Positions 31,566-41,224 of a stretch of DNA of 64,000 nucleotides are shown piece by piece. A program made the position numbers and the translations under genes. Under the pieces are notes generated by a model. The model had not been told where the DNA came from. It was given only the letters and a program-made list of their open reading frames with translations, and searched no databases. Location: positions 124,001 through 188,000 of the forward strand of contig NC_052507.1 in assembly GCF_014356525.2 (NCBI RefSeq), in the 5' to 3' direction. Positions within the stretch are counted from its first letter, which is position 1. Each line of letters begins with the position of its first letter. This stretch comes from Nilaparvata lugens (lineage: Eukaryota; Arthropoda; Insecta; Hemiptera; Delphacidae).

Positions 31566-32445
31566 CTGTGAACACGATAACTCCATTCCTAATTAACCGA
31601 TTGACTTGAAATTTTAAACTTAAGGTCCTTAGACCATGAGGATCCAACAATAAGAAATTCAATAAAATTGGCGGATAAAATGGCGGATAATTACTAAAAA
31701 ACCATGTTTTTCACAGTTTTCTCGAAAAAACGGCTCTAACGGTTTTCTTCAAATTTATACCATGGATAGCTATTCAATACCCTATCAACTGAAATGAGTC
31801 TCATTTCTGGGAAAATTTCAGGTGCTCCGTTATATTCTTGAGAAAAATGGCGGATAATGACTAAAAAGCCATGTTATTCTTGGTTTTCTCGAAAACGGCT
31901 CCAACGATTTTCTTCAAATTTATACCATGGATAGCTATTTATAACCCCTATCAACTGACACGAGTCTCATTTCTGGGAAAATTTCAGGAGCTCCGTAATA
32001 TTATTGAGAAAAATGGCGGATAATTACTAAAAAAACATGTTTTTCATGATTCTCTCAAAAATAACTTGACCTATTCTTTTCAAATTCATATCCTGTATAG
32101 TAATTTATCAGCTCTATCAACTGGCATGAGTCTTCTTTCTGGGAAACTAACGGGGGGTCCACCCCATCCTTGAGAAATAAACTTAGTAACCTCCTTCTTG
32201 TGCATGAAATAGGTAGGTAGCGCAGTTCATAAAAAGAACACATAGTCGAGTTATTTCATCTGTAGAACAGCTGTTTCGACGACTTTAAAAAAATGACGAC
32301 TAAAAAAATCATCAAATTTCACAGTCTACACAAAGGAAAAAGTACTCTGAAAACAATTATATATACACATATACAGAAGTCTGATCATAGTTTCAAATAT
32401 GAGCAAGGAAAGTTGTGTGAGTGTACCACACCAGATTTTTCCTTT
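31385..32445. repeat. About 1.06-kb dispersed repeat
   Basis: The left end is TCCTTGCCCTATTACCATAG and the right end GCAAGGAAAGTTGTGTGAGT. The interior has two or three diverged copies of a unit with AAATGGCGGATAA, then TTTCTCGAAAA and GATAGCTATT. The right end recurs in reverse at 9139-9182. Apparently non-coding. It lies in an intron of the acidic-protein gene and its class is unknown. Confidence 0.65.
31521..31560. repeat. (TG)n microsatellite
   Basis: About 40 bp of TG dinucleotides inside the 31.4-kb dispersed repeat. Confidence 0.95.
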
Positions 32446-32515
32446 ATTATAGTATAGATTATTTTATTTGTCTTTGTGAAATGAAAACACATTCTATTAT
32501 TGTTTGTGTCGGCAG

Positions 32516-32684
32516 GAGGCAGAAGTGAAACGGCTGTTGAAAGAAAGCTCTCGAAGTCTGGGCGTTGATTCAGAGTGGAGTGAAGAAGATGTGTGTGATG
32601 TGGAAGAAGAAGAGGAGGAGGAGGAGGAAGTGGAAGAGGAGGAAGCTGCTAGTGAACCGCTGTTAGCTGGAAAAGGAGGAGGAG
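32516..32684 (+). CDS. Acidic-protein gene, exon 3 of those visible
   Basis: The acceptor is GTCGGCAG and the donor GGAG|GTGAGT. The exon codes for a helix (E-A-E-V-K-R-L-L-K-E), S-S-R-S-L-G-V-D-S-E-W-S-E-E, then a long Glu run, then S-E-P-L-L-A-G-K-G-G-G. It ends with one base of a Gly codon, which the first two bases of the exon at 35463 complete. Both boundary phases agree with the neighbours. Confidence 0.8.
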
Positions 32685-33477
32685 GTGAGTGATTGATTGA
32701 GTACTTTATTTATGTAGATTACAATATATACTGGCTTATACACTTATATACAATAGCTTACAATACAGCAACATTATAGATGAATTTACATAATATAGAC
32801 TAAGAAAATAATTATTGAACTGTATATGATATGAAAAAGCAATTTGTAATATAATAACTATAATTATATTGTAATGCATCTACATAAATTGGTGGAGCTT
32901 TGGACATATTAATGTCCATTCTTCGGAAAGAATATTAAAAATATCCTCCCCACTAACTCTCTACCAAAAAGGTGAGAGAGAGTTTTATATAGATTACTAT
33001 CATGTTAGATACATATAGAGAGTGTCTGATAAGTCACTCCCTATATTTATACAGCTATAATTTATTTAATTATGAACCAATTTTGTTAGAGCCACATGTG
33101 TTAGATAGAGCACTCCTTGAGGTTGTGTTTAACACCAAATTTCATTTGTTTCAGTTTTTTGGTTGCCATGGAAAAAATTGTAATGTGAAATTTTAATTTC
33201 AATATTATCATCAAAATTTTTATAGTTTTTGCTTTTTAAATGTGATTTTGTGTTTGAAAATAGTTTTCTTGATTTTAAAATTTATAAAATAGGAACTCAG
33301 GAAGTGAAAGTGCAAATTTTTAGTGAGAAAAAGAAGAACTCAAGACATAACCTATAAACTTGAGTGTTGATAGGAAATGACATTGGGTAATACGGCGAGG
33401 CAGAACATCCAAAAGGATCTCTCTGCCAATAAAAGCCAAAACAATAAATAAATAAATAAATTTGTTTCAGTTTAAAA

Positions 33478-33840
33478 ATGCCCCCTCTTTTGACTGTGGA
33501 AGAACGAGCCGAAATAGCAGCTCGTTATGTGGTCTGAGGATCTGTGGTGCAAGTACAAAGATGGTGGAGGGCTGAACGAGGGATCCATGCAACACTGGAT
33601 GCAAAAACTGTTGAAAATTTCCATTTCAAATTACTAACAACAGGGAGTGTCGCAGATGCAAGACGATCAGGAAGACCATCAACGTCAAGGACAGCAGAGA
33701 ATGTTGACAGATTTCGTGAGATGTTCATGAGGAGACCTAAGAAATCACTGCATCAAGGATCTCGTGAAAGTGGTCTTTCACGTTACTCTGTTGCAACGAT
33801 TCTTAAGAAATATCTCAGTGTTTTTGCATCCAGTGCTGCA
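33478..33840 (+). pseudogene. Mariner-like transposase HTH fragment
   Basis: After M-P-P-L-L-T-V-E-E-R-A-E-I-A a frame break occurs. The reading then gives G-S-V-V-Q-V-Q-R-W-W-R-A-E and T-G-S-V-A-D-A-R-R-S-G-R-P-S-T-S, then R-E-S-G-L-S-R-Y-S-V-A-T-I-L-K-K. This is the DUF4817-type helix-turn-helix of insect mariner-like transposases, cut before the catalytic domain. The first 50 residues are repeated on the opposite strand at 33960-33790, so the piece is part of a foldback. Confidence 0.75.
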
Positions 33841-33960
33841 TGGATCTCTCGTTCAGTCCTCCACCACCTTTGTATACGCACCACAGATCCCCAGAACTCA
33901 TAACAAGCTGCTATTTTGGCTCGTTCTTCCACAGTCAAGAGAGGGGGCATTTTTAAACTG
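33783..33960 (-). pseudogene. Second, inverted transposase HTH fragment
   Basis: The minus-strand frame beginning M-P-P-L-L-T-V-E-E-R-A-K-I-A and continuing G-S-V-V-R-I-Q-R-W-W-R-T-E is a diverged inverted copy of the start of the plus-strand fragment. It lacks everything beyond about 55 residues. Confidence 0.7.
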
Positions 33961-34416
33961 AAACAAATGAGAATTGGTGTTAAACACAACCTCAAGGAGT
34001 GTTCTATCTAACACATGTGGTTCTAACAAAATTGGTTCATAATTGAATAAATTATAGCTGTATGAATTTAGGGAGTGACTTATCAGACACCCTCTATATG
34101 TATCTAACATGATAGTAATCTATATAAAACTCTCTCACCTTTATTGGTAGAGAGTTAGTGGGGAGGATATTTTTAATATTCTTTCCGAAGAATGGACATT
34201 GATTTGTCCAAAGCTCCGCCAATTTATGTACAAGCATAACAATATAATTATAGTTATTATATTACAAATTGCTTTTTCATATCATATACAGTTCAATAAT
34301 TATTTTCTTAGTCTATATTATGTAAATTCATCTATAATTTTGCTGTATTGTAAGCTATTGTATATAAGTGTATAAGTGTTAAACACAACCTCAAGGTTGA
34401 ACCTACATGGTTAGAC

Positions 34417-34664
34417 GTAAAGGTGCGTACAGACTTTCGCTCTGCTCCGCAACCGAACGTCACTCGAGCAGAGCGATTGATGATCGACCGGGGAGCAAGA
34501 GTGGAACGCGAGAAGAGCTAACATCTCCCGTAACGTTTATGATCGGTGCGCGATTGCAGAGCGGGGGCGGAGCGACTGCGGAGCGATGGAGGAACGAGGG
34601 CGGAGCGATGCAGAAACGAGGGCGGAGCGGGTTGGAGGCGCGTATATCTGTACGCAGCTTATCA
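34417..34664. mobile_element. GC-rich MITE, copy 2
   Basis: Reverse-oriented copy of the MITE at 6313-6543. It begins AAAGGTGCGTACAGACTTTC and ends TCTGTACGCAGCTT. It has several imperfect repeats of GGGCGGAGCG. Non-coding, despite open frames caused by its composition. Confidence 0.7.
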
Positions 34665-34668
34665 TTAA

Positions 34669-34768
34669 AACTGGAATTTGGAAATCGCTTCTCGAATCTT
34701 GGCTTTCAATTCTTCCGTTGTTGCAGAATTGAAAGTCAAGATTCGAGAAGCGATTTTAAATTCCAGTT
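34669..34768. repeat. 100-bp near-perfect hairpin
   Basis: The left arm AACTGGAATTTGGAAATCGC, then TTCTCGAATCTTG, pairs with CAAGATTCGAGAAGCGATTT, then AAATTCCAGTT. The arms are about 44 bp with a loop around TTCCGTTGTTGCAG. It resembles a small foldback element or a long miRNA precursor; it sits 4 bp after a MITE. Confidence 0.75.
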
Positions 34769-35026
34769 GTAATATTATGTCAAACCATGGCCAATGTGAT
34801 GGAGAGACTACAGGAATGTTTGCGTAGGAAAGGAATACACCTGCAAGATGTCATCTTCAAAAAATAAATATTACGGTATTATTTATTTTATATTGGCATT
34901 ATTTTTACTAGTGAATGATATGAAAAACTTTATTTAAAGATTTGTTTTTCTTGAAATTATTCAACTTTAAAAATTTCCCGTTTCTCTGAAACAACCTTTA
35001 CAATATCATTGTGAATTATGGATGAT

Positions 35027-35315
35027 TGATTGATTGATTGATTGAGTACTTTATTTATGTAGATTACAATATATACTGGCTTATACACTTATATACAATA
35101 GCTTACAATACAGCAACATTATAGATGAATTTACATAATATAGACTAAGAAAATAATTATTGAAAGTATATATGAAAAAGTAATTTGTAATATAATAACT
35201 ATGGATAATTATATTGTTATGCATCTACATAAATTGGCGGAGCTTTGGACATATCAATGTCCATTCTTCAGAAAGAATATTAAAAATATCCTCCCCACTA
35301 ACTCTCTACCAAAAA
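35027..35315. repeat. Third copy of the 32.7-kb repeat (LINE-tail-like)
   Basis: Starts with GATTGATTGATTGATTGAG, then TACTTTATTTATGTAG, and runs to CTAACTCTCTACC. It matches 32692-32965 in direct orientation and 34120-34378 inverted. A GATT-unit end is consistent with a reverse-oriented LINE 3' terminus. Confidence 0.65.
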
Positions 35316-35462
35316 TGGTGAATGATTGGAAAAGGAAGAACAGGCTTTAAGCCCAAAACTGTTCCTTTCCCAAATTTGGATAGAAATTGTCCAGAAATAG
35401 GTTATGGAAATGAGATGCAATTTGGGTTTAGTTTAATATAATATTGTGTTGTATCTTCATAG

Positions 35463-35606
35463 GTAAGAATGAGGAGGAGGAGGAGGAGGAGGCAAGTGAT
35501 GAGGAGGAGGAGGAGGGGGTAGAGGATAGTACAGGATATACAACGGATGACCCAGCTCTCGAGAATATATCCATGATACATGAGGCCGGCCTCACGGATG
35601 CTGAAG
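35463..35606 (+). CDS. Acidic-protein gene, exon 4 of those visible
   Basis: The acceptor is TCTTCATAG and the donor GAAG|GTAAGT. Two bases complete Gly, followed by K-N and a Glu-rich run, then D-S-T-G-Y-T-T-D-D-P-A-L-E-N-I-S-M-I-H-E-A-G-L-T-D-A-E. It ends with one base of a Gly codon completed at 36849. The non-repetitive second half looks conserved and is the best query for naming the gene. Confidence 0.82.
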
Positions 35607-35644
35607 GTAAGTGTCAGTTCGGAAGTCACCTATAGAATAGAGAA

Positions 35645-36790
35645 AAGATAGCATAAGTAGATATCCCATGGTTTGTAGAATTAATTCAAAGTTTGCAAGT
35701 TTTGTTTCAAATTTTGGTGTTGTGTATCAAGTGGAGATGATACTGTATAATGTTTTAGTGATACTGTATTATTTGTGGTGATACTATATCATGTTGTGTT
35801 AATAATGTATGTGTGTTGATGTGATATCTTACAGGGTTTATGTTGCAAATGTGAGTGTTAACTGAAGCCGATAGTCCTAGTAGTTGTTTTTGGTGAAGCT
35901 ATGTGACGCTGGTAGTCTCTCATACTGTGCCCTTCTTACACTCTTACACTCCCAACAACACACTAATAATAGACAGTAATCGGAGAAGAAATTTTCAACA
36001 TAAACGACCTATACAATGGGATATTTTCTAATTCTATCTCAACTCTATGGCTGTAGTGAGGTACACGTTATAATAGCAGTGGAGAAAGATGGAAGAACAA
36101 CTTTGCCGATGCCTGCCTTCTATTGAGGATAGCTGATACCAGTAAATATCTGATGTTGCAAATTTTTTGTCCGATTACTGTCTATTATTAGTGTGTTGTT
36201 GGGAGTGTAAGAAGGGCACAGTATGAGAGACTACCAGCGTCACATAGCTTCACCAAAAACAACTACTAGGACTATCGGCTTCAGTTAACACTCACATTTG
36301 CAACATAGACACCCTATACACTGTCTATTATTAGTGTGTTGTTGGGAGTGTAAGAGTGTAAGAAGGGCACAGTATGAGAGACTACCAGCGTCACATAGCT
36401 TCACCAAAAACAACTACTAGGACTATCGGCTTCAGTTAACACTCACATTTGCAACATAACGGTCCTTTACCATGGCATATCACCACTATATAGTACAGTG
36501 TCAACACAATATGATACAGTATCATCTCAACTTGATACACAACACCATAATTTGATACAAAACTTTCAAATTTTGAGTGAATTCTACAAACAATGGGATA
36601 TCTTCTTGTTCTATCTTTTTTCTATGGTATCACTGGTATCACAACAATATGATACAGTATCATGTCAACTTGATACACACCATAATTTGATACACAACAC
36701 CACAATATAATACAGTATCATGTCAACTTGATACACAACACCATAATTTGATACAGAACTTTCAAACGTTGAATGAATTCTACAAACTAT
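35645..36790. mobile_element. Foldback-like element in intron
   Basis: The left arm (35645-35980) is the reverse complement of the right part (about 36174-36610). Both contain the 151-bp unit, the GATACAGTATCAT-type AT-rich segment and CCATGGT..GATAT(A/C)C termini. A further partial direct copy of the AT-rich segment follows (36640-36790). The centre (about 36052-36150) holds a fragment of the TATAGTGAGG MITE. No coding sequence. Confidence 0.65.
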
Positions 36791-36848
36791 GGTATATCTT
36801 CTCTATGGACACCATTTCTTGATTGTGTACGTTCTGATTCCATTACAG

Positions 36849-37078
36849 GTGCGCTGAGCGATGTGAACTCGGCGTTCGAAGCGGGGCTGATGGGTGGCGT
36901 GAGGAGGGGCTGTGGTGAAGGAGGAGGAGGAGGAGATGATGATAATACGTCTCTCTCCTCGCGGGCCTCGTCGCGGGTGTTTGGCGACTCGGACGCCATG
37001 ATGAGTCTGGATTCGCTCAGTGCCCTCTATGACAGCGACAACTATGACAACTGCTGCTATGCTGACGATCTCAGGTAG
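36849..37078 (+). CDS. Acidic-protein gene, probable last exon
   Basis: The acceptor is CATTACAG. Two bases complete Gly, then A-L-S-D-V-N-S-A-F-E-A-G-L, a Gly/Asp-rich run, and T-S-L-S-S-R-A-S-S-R-V-F, then M-M-S-L-D-S-L-S-A-L-Y-D-S-D-N-Y-D-N, ending D-D-L-R and TAG at 37076-37078. The CTCAG|GTAGCT at the end could instead be a donor, in which case the gene continues. The five exons together give about 233 residues, very acidic with Ser-rich likely phosphorylation sites and no signal peptide or membrane segment. I do not recognise the family. The N-terminus is missing. Confidence 0.8.
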
Positions 37079-37103
37079 CTGGCAAACTAAATATCAGACA
37101 ATA

Positions 37104-37387
37104 CTATAGTGAGGTCCACGTTATAATGGCAGTGTTTGATTAGCAATGGTATTGCTATCCTTGTCCATCATTCAATAAAGCGGATAGCGCTATCTCTTTC
37201 TCGCTTTGCTCTGTTGCCAGATTGTCTTTCAACAATGTAGAATTAATCATCAATTAACAAATTATTTCATCTTAATCATTAAGATTCATTATGGAGTTAT
37301 TGGAAATTAATTGATAATTTTAAACGAGAATGAACAGTTAATATTACATCAATAAACCTGTATCAGCTACCGTCTATAGAAGGCATT
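37104..37387. mobile_element. TATAGTGAGG-family MITE, copy 2 (right end missing)
   Basis: Begins TATAGTGAGGTCCACGTTAT and follows the family consensus through AGCGCTATCTCTTTC, to GTATCAGCTACCGTCTATAG. The terminal inverted part is missing. It begins 25 bp after the stop of the acidic-protein gene. Confidence 0.75.
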
Positions 37388-37532
37388 GACAAGATTCAAG
37401 ATTCGTTTTATTAACCATCAGGCTACAATTGTAGCATTAGGCAAGTCATAATATAAACATTTTAAAAGTAGACAGAATTGGATAGAAAATCATACATCAT
37501 AAAGCATATTTATATCACATTCAAGTTGTGTA
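37388..37532. repeat. Probable LINE 3' tail
   Basis: ACAAGATTCAAGATTCGTTT, then TATTAACCATCAGGC, has the form of a reverse-oriented LINE end. No coding part is attached. Confidence 0.35.
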
Positions 37533-38085
37533 TAGTAAGGTTCACGTTATAAAGGCAGTGTTTAATTGACCGAGCGAAGTGAGGTCTAAGATTCAAGTCG
37601 ACGGTTTGGCATTTCTCTTAATGTTTAAATGTTTGAATGTTTAAATGTTGCGCATTTACGGCGAAACGCGGTAATAGATTTTCATGAAATTTGACAGGTA
37701 TGTTCCTTTTTAAATTGCGCGTCGACGTATATACAAGGTTTTTGGAAATTTTGCATTTCAAGGATAATATAAAAGGAAAAAGGAGCCTCCTTCATACGCC
37801 AATATTACCGTAAAAATCAGACTATAGAATTATTCATCATAAATCAGCTGACAAGTGATTACACAGATGTGTGGAGAAGCCAGTCTATTGCTGTATTTCC
37901 ATAAGGTCTATAGTTTCAATTAGGTACTTGTGGATGAGAATACTGCGTGAGGTCTACTGTTCACAGAACTACTAGTTAGCAATGGTATCCTTGTCCATCA
38001 TTCAACAAAGCGGATAGCGCTATCTCTTTCTCGCTTTGCTCTGCTGCCAGATTGTCTTTCAACAATGTAGAATTAATCAGTTCCC
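37533..38085. mobile_element. TATAGTGAGG-family MITE, copy 3, interrupted
   Basis: The family start (TATAGTAAGGTTCACGTTAT) at 37533 breaks off after about 33 bp, and the expected continuation (TAGCAATGG, then AGCGCTATCTCTTTC) resumes at about 37977. The sequence between (37567-37976) includes the dispersed repeat GACCGAGCGAAGTGAGGTCT, related to 2701-3245. This is a nested insertion, or two adjoining breaks. Confidence 0.55.
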
Positions 38086-38197
38086 CCTGGGGTTGGAGAA
38101 CTCACTCAAGAACTGTTGTATTGTAATCTTCGAAACCCGCCACTTTCAATTGTACAGAGTTGTTGGAAATTATGGAAACAGCTGAATATTTGTTTTA

Positions 38198-38305
38198 CAA
38201 GAATAACTTGACAGTAAGTTTTATTGGGATCCTATTTGAAATTCATTCATTCATTCATTCATTTATTTATTGTACAAAATATTACAATCATAATATAATT
38301 TTCCT
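38198..38305. repeat. Direct repeat with ATTC microsatellite, copy 1
   Basis: AAGAATAACTTGACAGTAAG, then TTTTATTGGGATCC, ATTC units and AATATTACAATCATAATATA. The same sequence recurs at 39592-39705. ATTC-unit starts of this sort often mark reverse-oriented LINE 3' ends. Confidence 0.6.
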
Positions 38306-38860
38306 ACAGTTACGTTGAAAAGTGGCCATTGCTGCACTGATTACAGAATGCAAAAAATCACTTTTTCCTCCATCTACATTTTTTTATAGAAACTGCAAAT
38401 TAAATCATTCTAATAACTTACGTATTGGTGACAATGTTTCCTAACAACATAACCTAAAAACTAAAACCTAAAAACCGGTCGTCTGATAGGCACTGCTGAT
38501 TGCGCTATCTATCGGCCAAAGTTGTAACAATCATATCAGCTGAGCTACCAAAAATGGCTGACTCCAGATCACGTGGTTCAGATTTGAATTGCAGAATGCA
38601 GATCAAAAATATTTGTTGGCTGGTATTTTGAATAGAATAAAATATTTTAAAAATTGTATAAATTTTTATCGTCTACCAATATTAAGAATATAATATCATA
38701 CAAACATATATTTCATGAGTTGATCAAATTTCTGGTTGTGGTATTGAATTCAGTTGACTCAATGACAGACACCTCTATTACGCTTTCTCATCTGAGCTTA
38801 GACCTTCTAACCTATTACCATGTAAGTTTTTTAAATAGAGATGCTTCCCATGTTATTTAA
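38306..38860. other. No gene seen
   Basis: AT-rich sequence with no convincing coding frame. It runs from the ATTC repeat to the hairpin-rich region. Confidence 0.4.
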
Positions 38861-39591
38861 ATGGAGTCACTTTTACTCCCTAGGGAGTTTTTCTGTTTTT
38901 TACTACCTAGAGCGAAAAAGTGACACTTTAGTATTATGTTTCAGGGAGTAAAGTAAGTACTTTAGACAGTAGGTGGAGGAAAAATGTTGTGTACATCACG
39001 AGCGAAAAATACTTTTTCTCCCTCAGGAAATTGTTGCCCTCGGCTTTGCCTCGGGCTTCAAACTTTTTCCCTCAGGGAGAAAAAGTCGTACTTTTCACTC
39101 TAGATATACAAATAACTATTCCGCTCTAGTGCGGGAAAAATTTTTCTGCACTCCAGATTTGCAACATGGCAACGCAAAATACTTAGTAGGTTATATGGAG
39201 CAACAGTGCAGCAACATCAAAATGAAGTTGGTAACAGTGACTGCTGTGGCTGCTATAGTGAGCAGAGGTGCAACCAAGCACAACACGCTAATTATTATTC
39301 ATTATATATTATAACCAAGGACAACGAGGACTTTAGGATTTTAGGATTAAGGTTTTTATCAATAATAAAATTACACAGAAAAACATTTGATGGATTTCAG
39401 GCAATTTTACCCATAATTACCCACTTTTCATATTCAATGGTAACTGTAGGAAAAACTTAATGTGAAATACGTGCGCAAAGTTCCTCTGCTGCACTCAAGA
39501 AACCATTCCGCCCTCGCCTACAGCTCGGGCGTAAACGTTTCTTTCGGTGCAGCAAACTGACACTTTGCGCACTAGTTGCACAAATAACTAT
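38861..39591. repeat. Hairpin-rich repeats including the GTGCGCAAAGT family
   Basis: 38870-39110 contains several inverted pairs around CTCCCT / AGGGAG (for example CCCTCAGG against CAGGGAG) and CCCTCGGCTTTGCCTCGGGC. 39466-39580 contains GTGCGCAAAGTTCCTCTGCT, then CCGCCCTCGCC and TTTCTTTCGGTGCAGCAAAC; this part recurs inverted at 63886-64000. Open frames here show no protein resemblance. Confidence 0.5.
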
Positions 39592-39705
39592 TACAAGAAT
39601 AACTTGACAGTAAGTTTTATTGGGATCCTATTTGAAATTCATTCATTCATCATTCATTCTTCATTCATTCAGTTATTGTACAAAATATTACAATCATAAT
39701 ATAAT
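39592..39705. repeat. Direct repeat with ATTC microsatellite, copy 2
   Basis: Matches 38198-38305, with extra ATTC units. It is followed by GGAGGAAAAACTAGGCTGAG, a LINE-tail-like phrase. Confidence 0.6.
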
Positions 39706-39851
39706 TTATGACATTGGAGGAAAAACTAGGCTGAGCCTGTACTATTTCTCTCCAAAAATTTTGATAAATTTAAAATTGAAATGAAAAATTAGTCAGAGTT
39801 TATTCACTGTAGCTTCAAATACACCGTCGTTCAACCCTCTTATGATTGAGA

Positions 39852-40229
39852 TATAGTGACGTCCACGTTATAATGGCACTCGAGAAACATAGGAGAACAA
39901 AATTGCCGATCCTCTGTCTTGTCAATGCCTTCTATAGACGGTAGCTGATACAGGTTATATTGATGTAATATTAACGATTAATTGTCGTTTAAAATAGTCA
40001 ATCATATTTCATTAAGCAAGAAATTATATTTTTCAATAATTTCACAATGAATTTTCATAATTAAGATGAATATTTTTTCAATTAATGATCAATTCTCATT
40101 GTTAAAAGACAATCTGGCAAGAGAGCAAAGCGGAAAGACATAGCGCTATCCACTTTGTTGAATGATAGACAAGGAAAGCAATACCATTGCTAATCAAACA
40201 CTGCCATTATAACATGGACCTGACTATAG
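39852..40229. mobile_element. TATAGTGAGG-family MITE, copy 4, complete
   Basis: Both ends are present: TATAGTGACGTCCACGTTAT at left and ATAACATGGACCTGACTATA at right. The interior is in reverse orientation compared with copies 1-3 (GAAAGACATAGCGCTATCC). 378 bp, the best full-length representative here. Confidence 0.82.
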
Positions 40230-40415
40230 AACTTTAAAATTATCTACTAACTTAGATACACAGGAAAAAGCGTTGGAATATTATTGGACATTTATCCTTC
40301 TTTCCTACCTTATCCTTAAAATTAGATTTTGACTGATGTTTTTCTAGTTATTGACGAAAATATCAAAAATGTTTATATCTCGATAACTAAGGTCTGATAT
40401 AAGAAAATTTTACTT

Positions 40416-40515
40416 NNNNNNNNNNNNNNNNNNNNNNNNNNNNNNNNNNNNNNNNNNNNNNNNNNNNNNNNNNNNNNNNNNNNNNNNNNNNNNNNNNNNN
40501 NNNNNNNNNNNNNNN
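40416..40515. other. Assembly gap (100 N)
   Basis: Exactly 100 N, the usual placeholder for a gap of unknown size. Exons could be missing here. Confidence 1.
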
Positions 40516-40575
40516 TATTACAGTTGATACTATTGTAAATCATGATTATTAACTAGGTTTTGTTTATTCCAACAG

Positions 40576-40666
40576 GACTATATGAACGTAAAGAAACATT
40601 TATGGAAAGACATACATCAGTTATCAATGGAGAGCAGCGCCACTACCGTAATGAAGATATGGACCG
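40576..40666 (+). CDS. Candidate exon beside the gap
   Basis: TTTATTCCAACAG precedes it and CCG|GTGAAT follows; the 91 bp between have two stop-free frames. One reads D-Y-M-N-V-K-K-H-L-W-K-D, and its end phase would fit the vanin-like exon at 59940. The other reads L-Y-E-R-K-E-T-F-M-E-R-H and is more hydrophilic. Neither is recognised. Neither fits the alternative donor of the acidic-protein exon at 37074. Could be chance. Confidence 0.3.
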
Positions 40667-41224
40667 GTGAATTTGGTATGAGGTATCTGGTATTTATATT
40701 ATTTAAGACAGGCTAGAACTTCTTAACACTTTCCCATAACACAGACATTTAGGGATGGGATGTTGTGGCGGTTAGTATTATAACATAGTTCATCCCAACC
40801 CTCTCGGCAGTGCCAAGTTCTATCCGGTGGTTCTGAGTCCAATGGATGCTTTCAAGTTAGAGTCAACTGACCTGCAGATCGCATTTCCGCGTGCCAACAA
40901 CTGGACGAACATGTGCTACTGTTTGATTGTGGTTTGTGGATGGCTGTGGTGTAAGACAATCACTATAAATAGGTGTTGAGTTGTTAGGATCCCCGTAGGA
41001 TATTTGCAGTTGTCAGTCGAGTATTTCATTTCTGATCAGTGCCCTTTGTGGTGGTCTCACAGCTTTTTCATGATGGTTGCGGGCTCAGTACAGCACTAAT
41101 TTGATGGGCAGGTGGGGTACTGTTACACTGTGGCCTGGTCTGACTTGTTCTATGACACTGGCGATGTAAATATTAGATTAATGCTGGATTAAGATTAGAT
41201 TAAGGCTGAAGTAAAAGTGAAGTA
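40667..41224. other. No gene seen
   Basis: Mixed-composition sequence, less AT-rich than its surroundings, between the candidate exon and the minisatellite. No protein match or repeat was recognised. Confidence 0.35.

Larger units (their letters stand above)
32733..34378. repeat. Large inverted duplication (about 1.65 kb)
   Basis: The left arm runs from 32733 to about 33155 (starting GGCTTATACACTTATATACA). It is matched in reverse by about 33955-34378, which ends TGTATATAAGTGTATAAG. The outer part of each arm is a repeat that also stands alone at 35027-35315 and, with its GATTGATT tail, resembles a LINE 3' end. The inner part has ends reading AGAGTGTCTGATAAGTCACT and encloses a transposase HTH fragment in two opposing copies. 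Confidence 0.75.

Noticed and set aside
38973..39460. Open frames of 113 and 84 codons
   Set aside because: They cover hairpin-rich repeats with CTCCCT/AGGGAG pairs; no family resemblance and mutually overlapping.
40416..40515. Run of N considered as low-complexity sequence
   Set aside because: Exactly 100 N is an assembly gap marker, not sequence.
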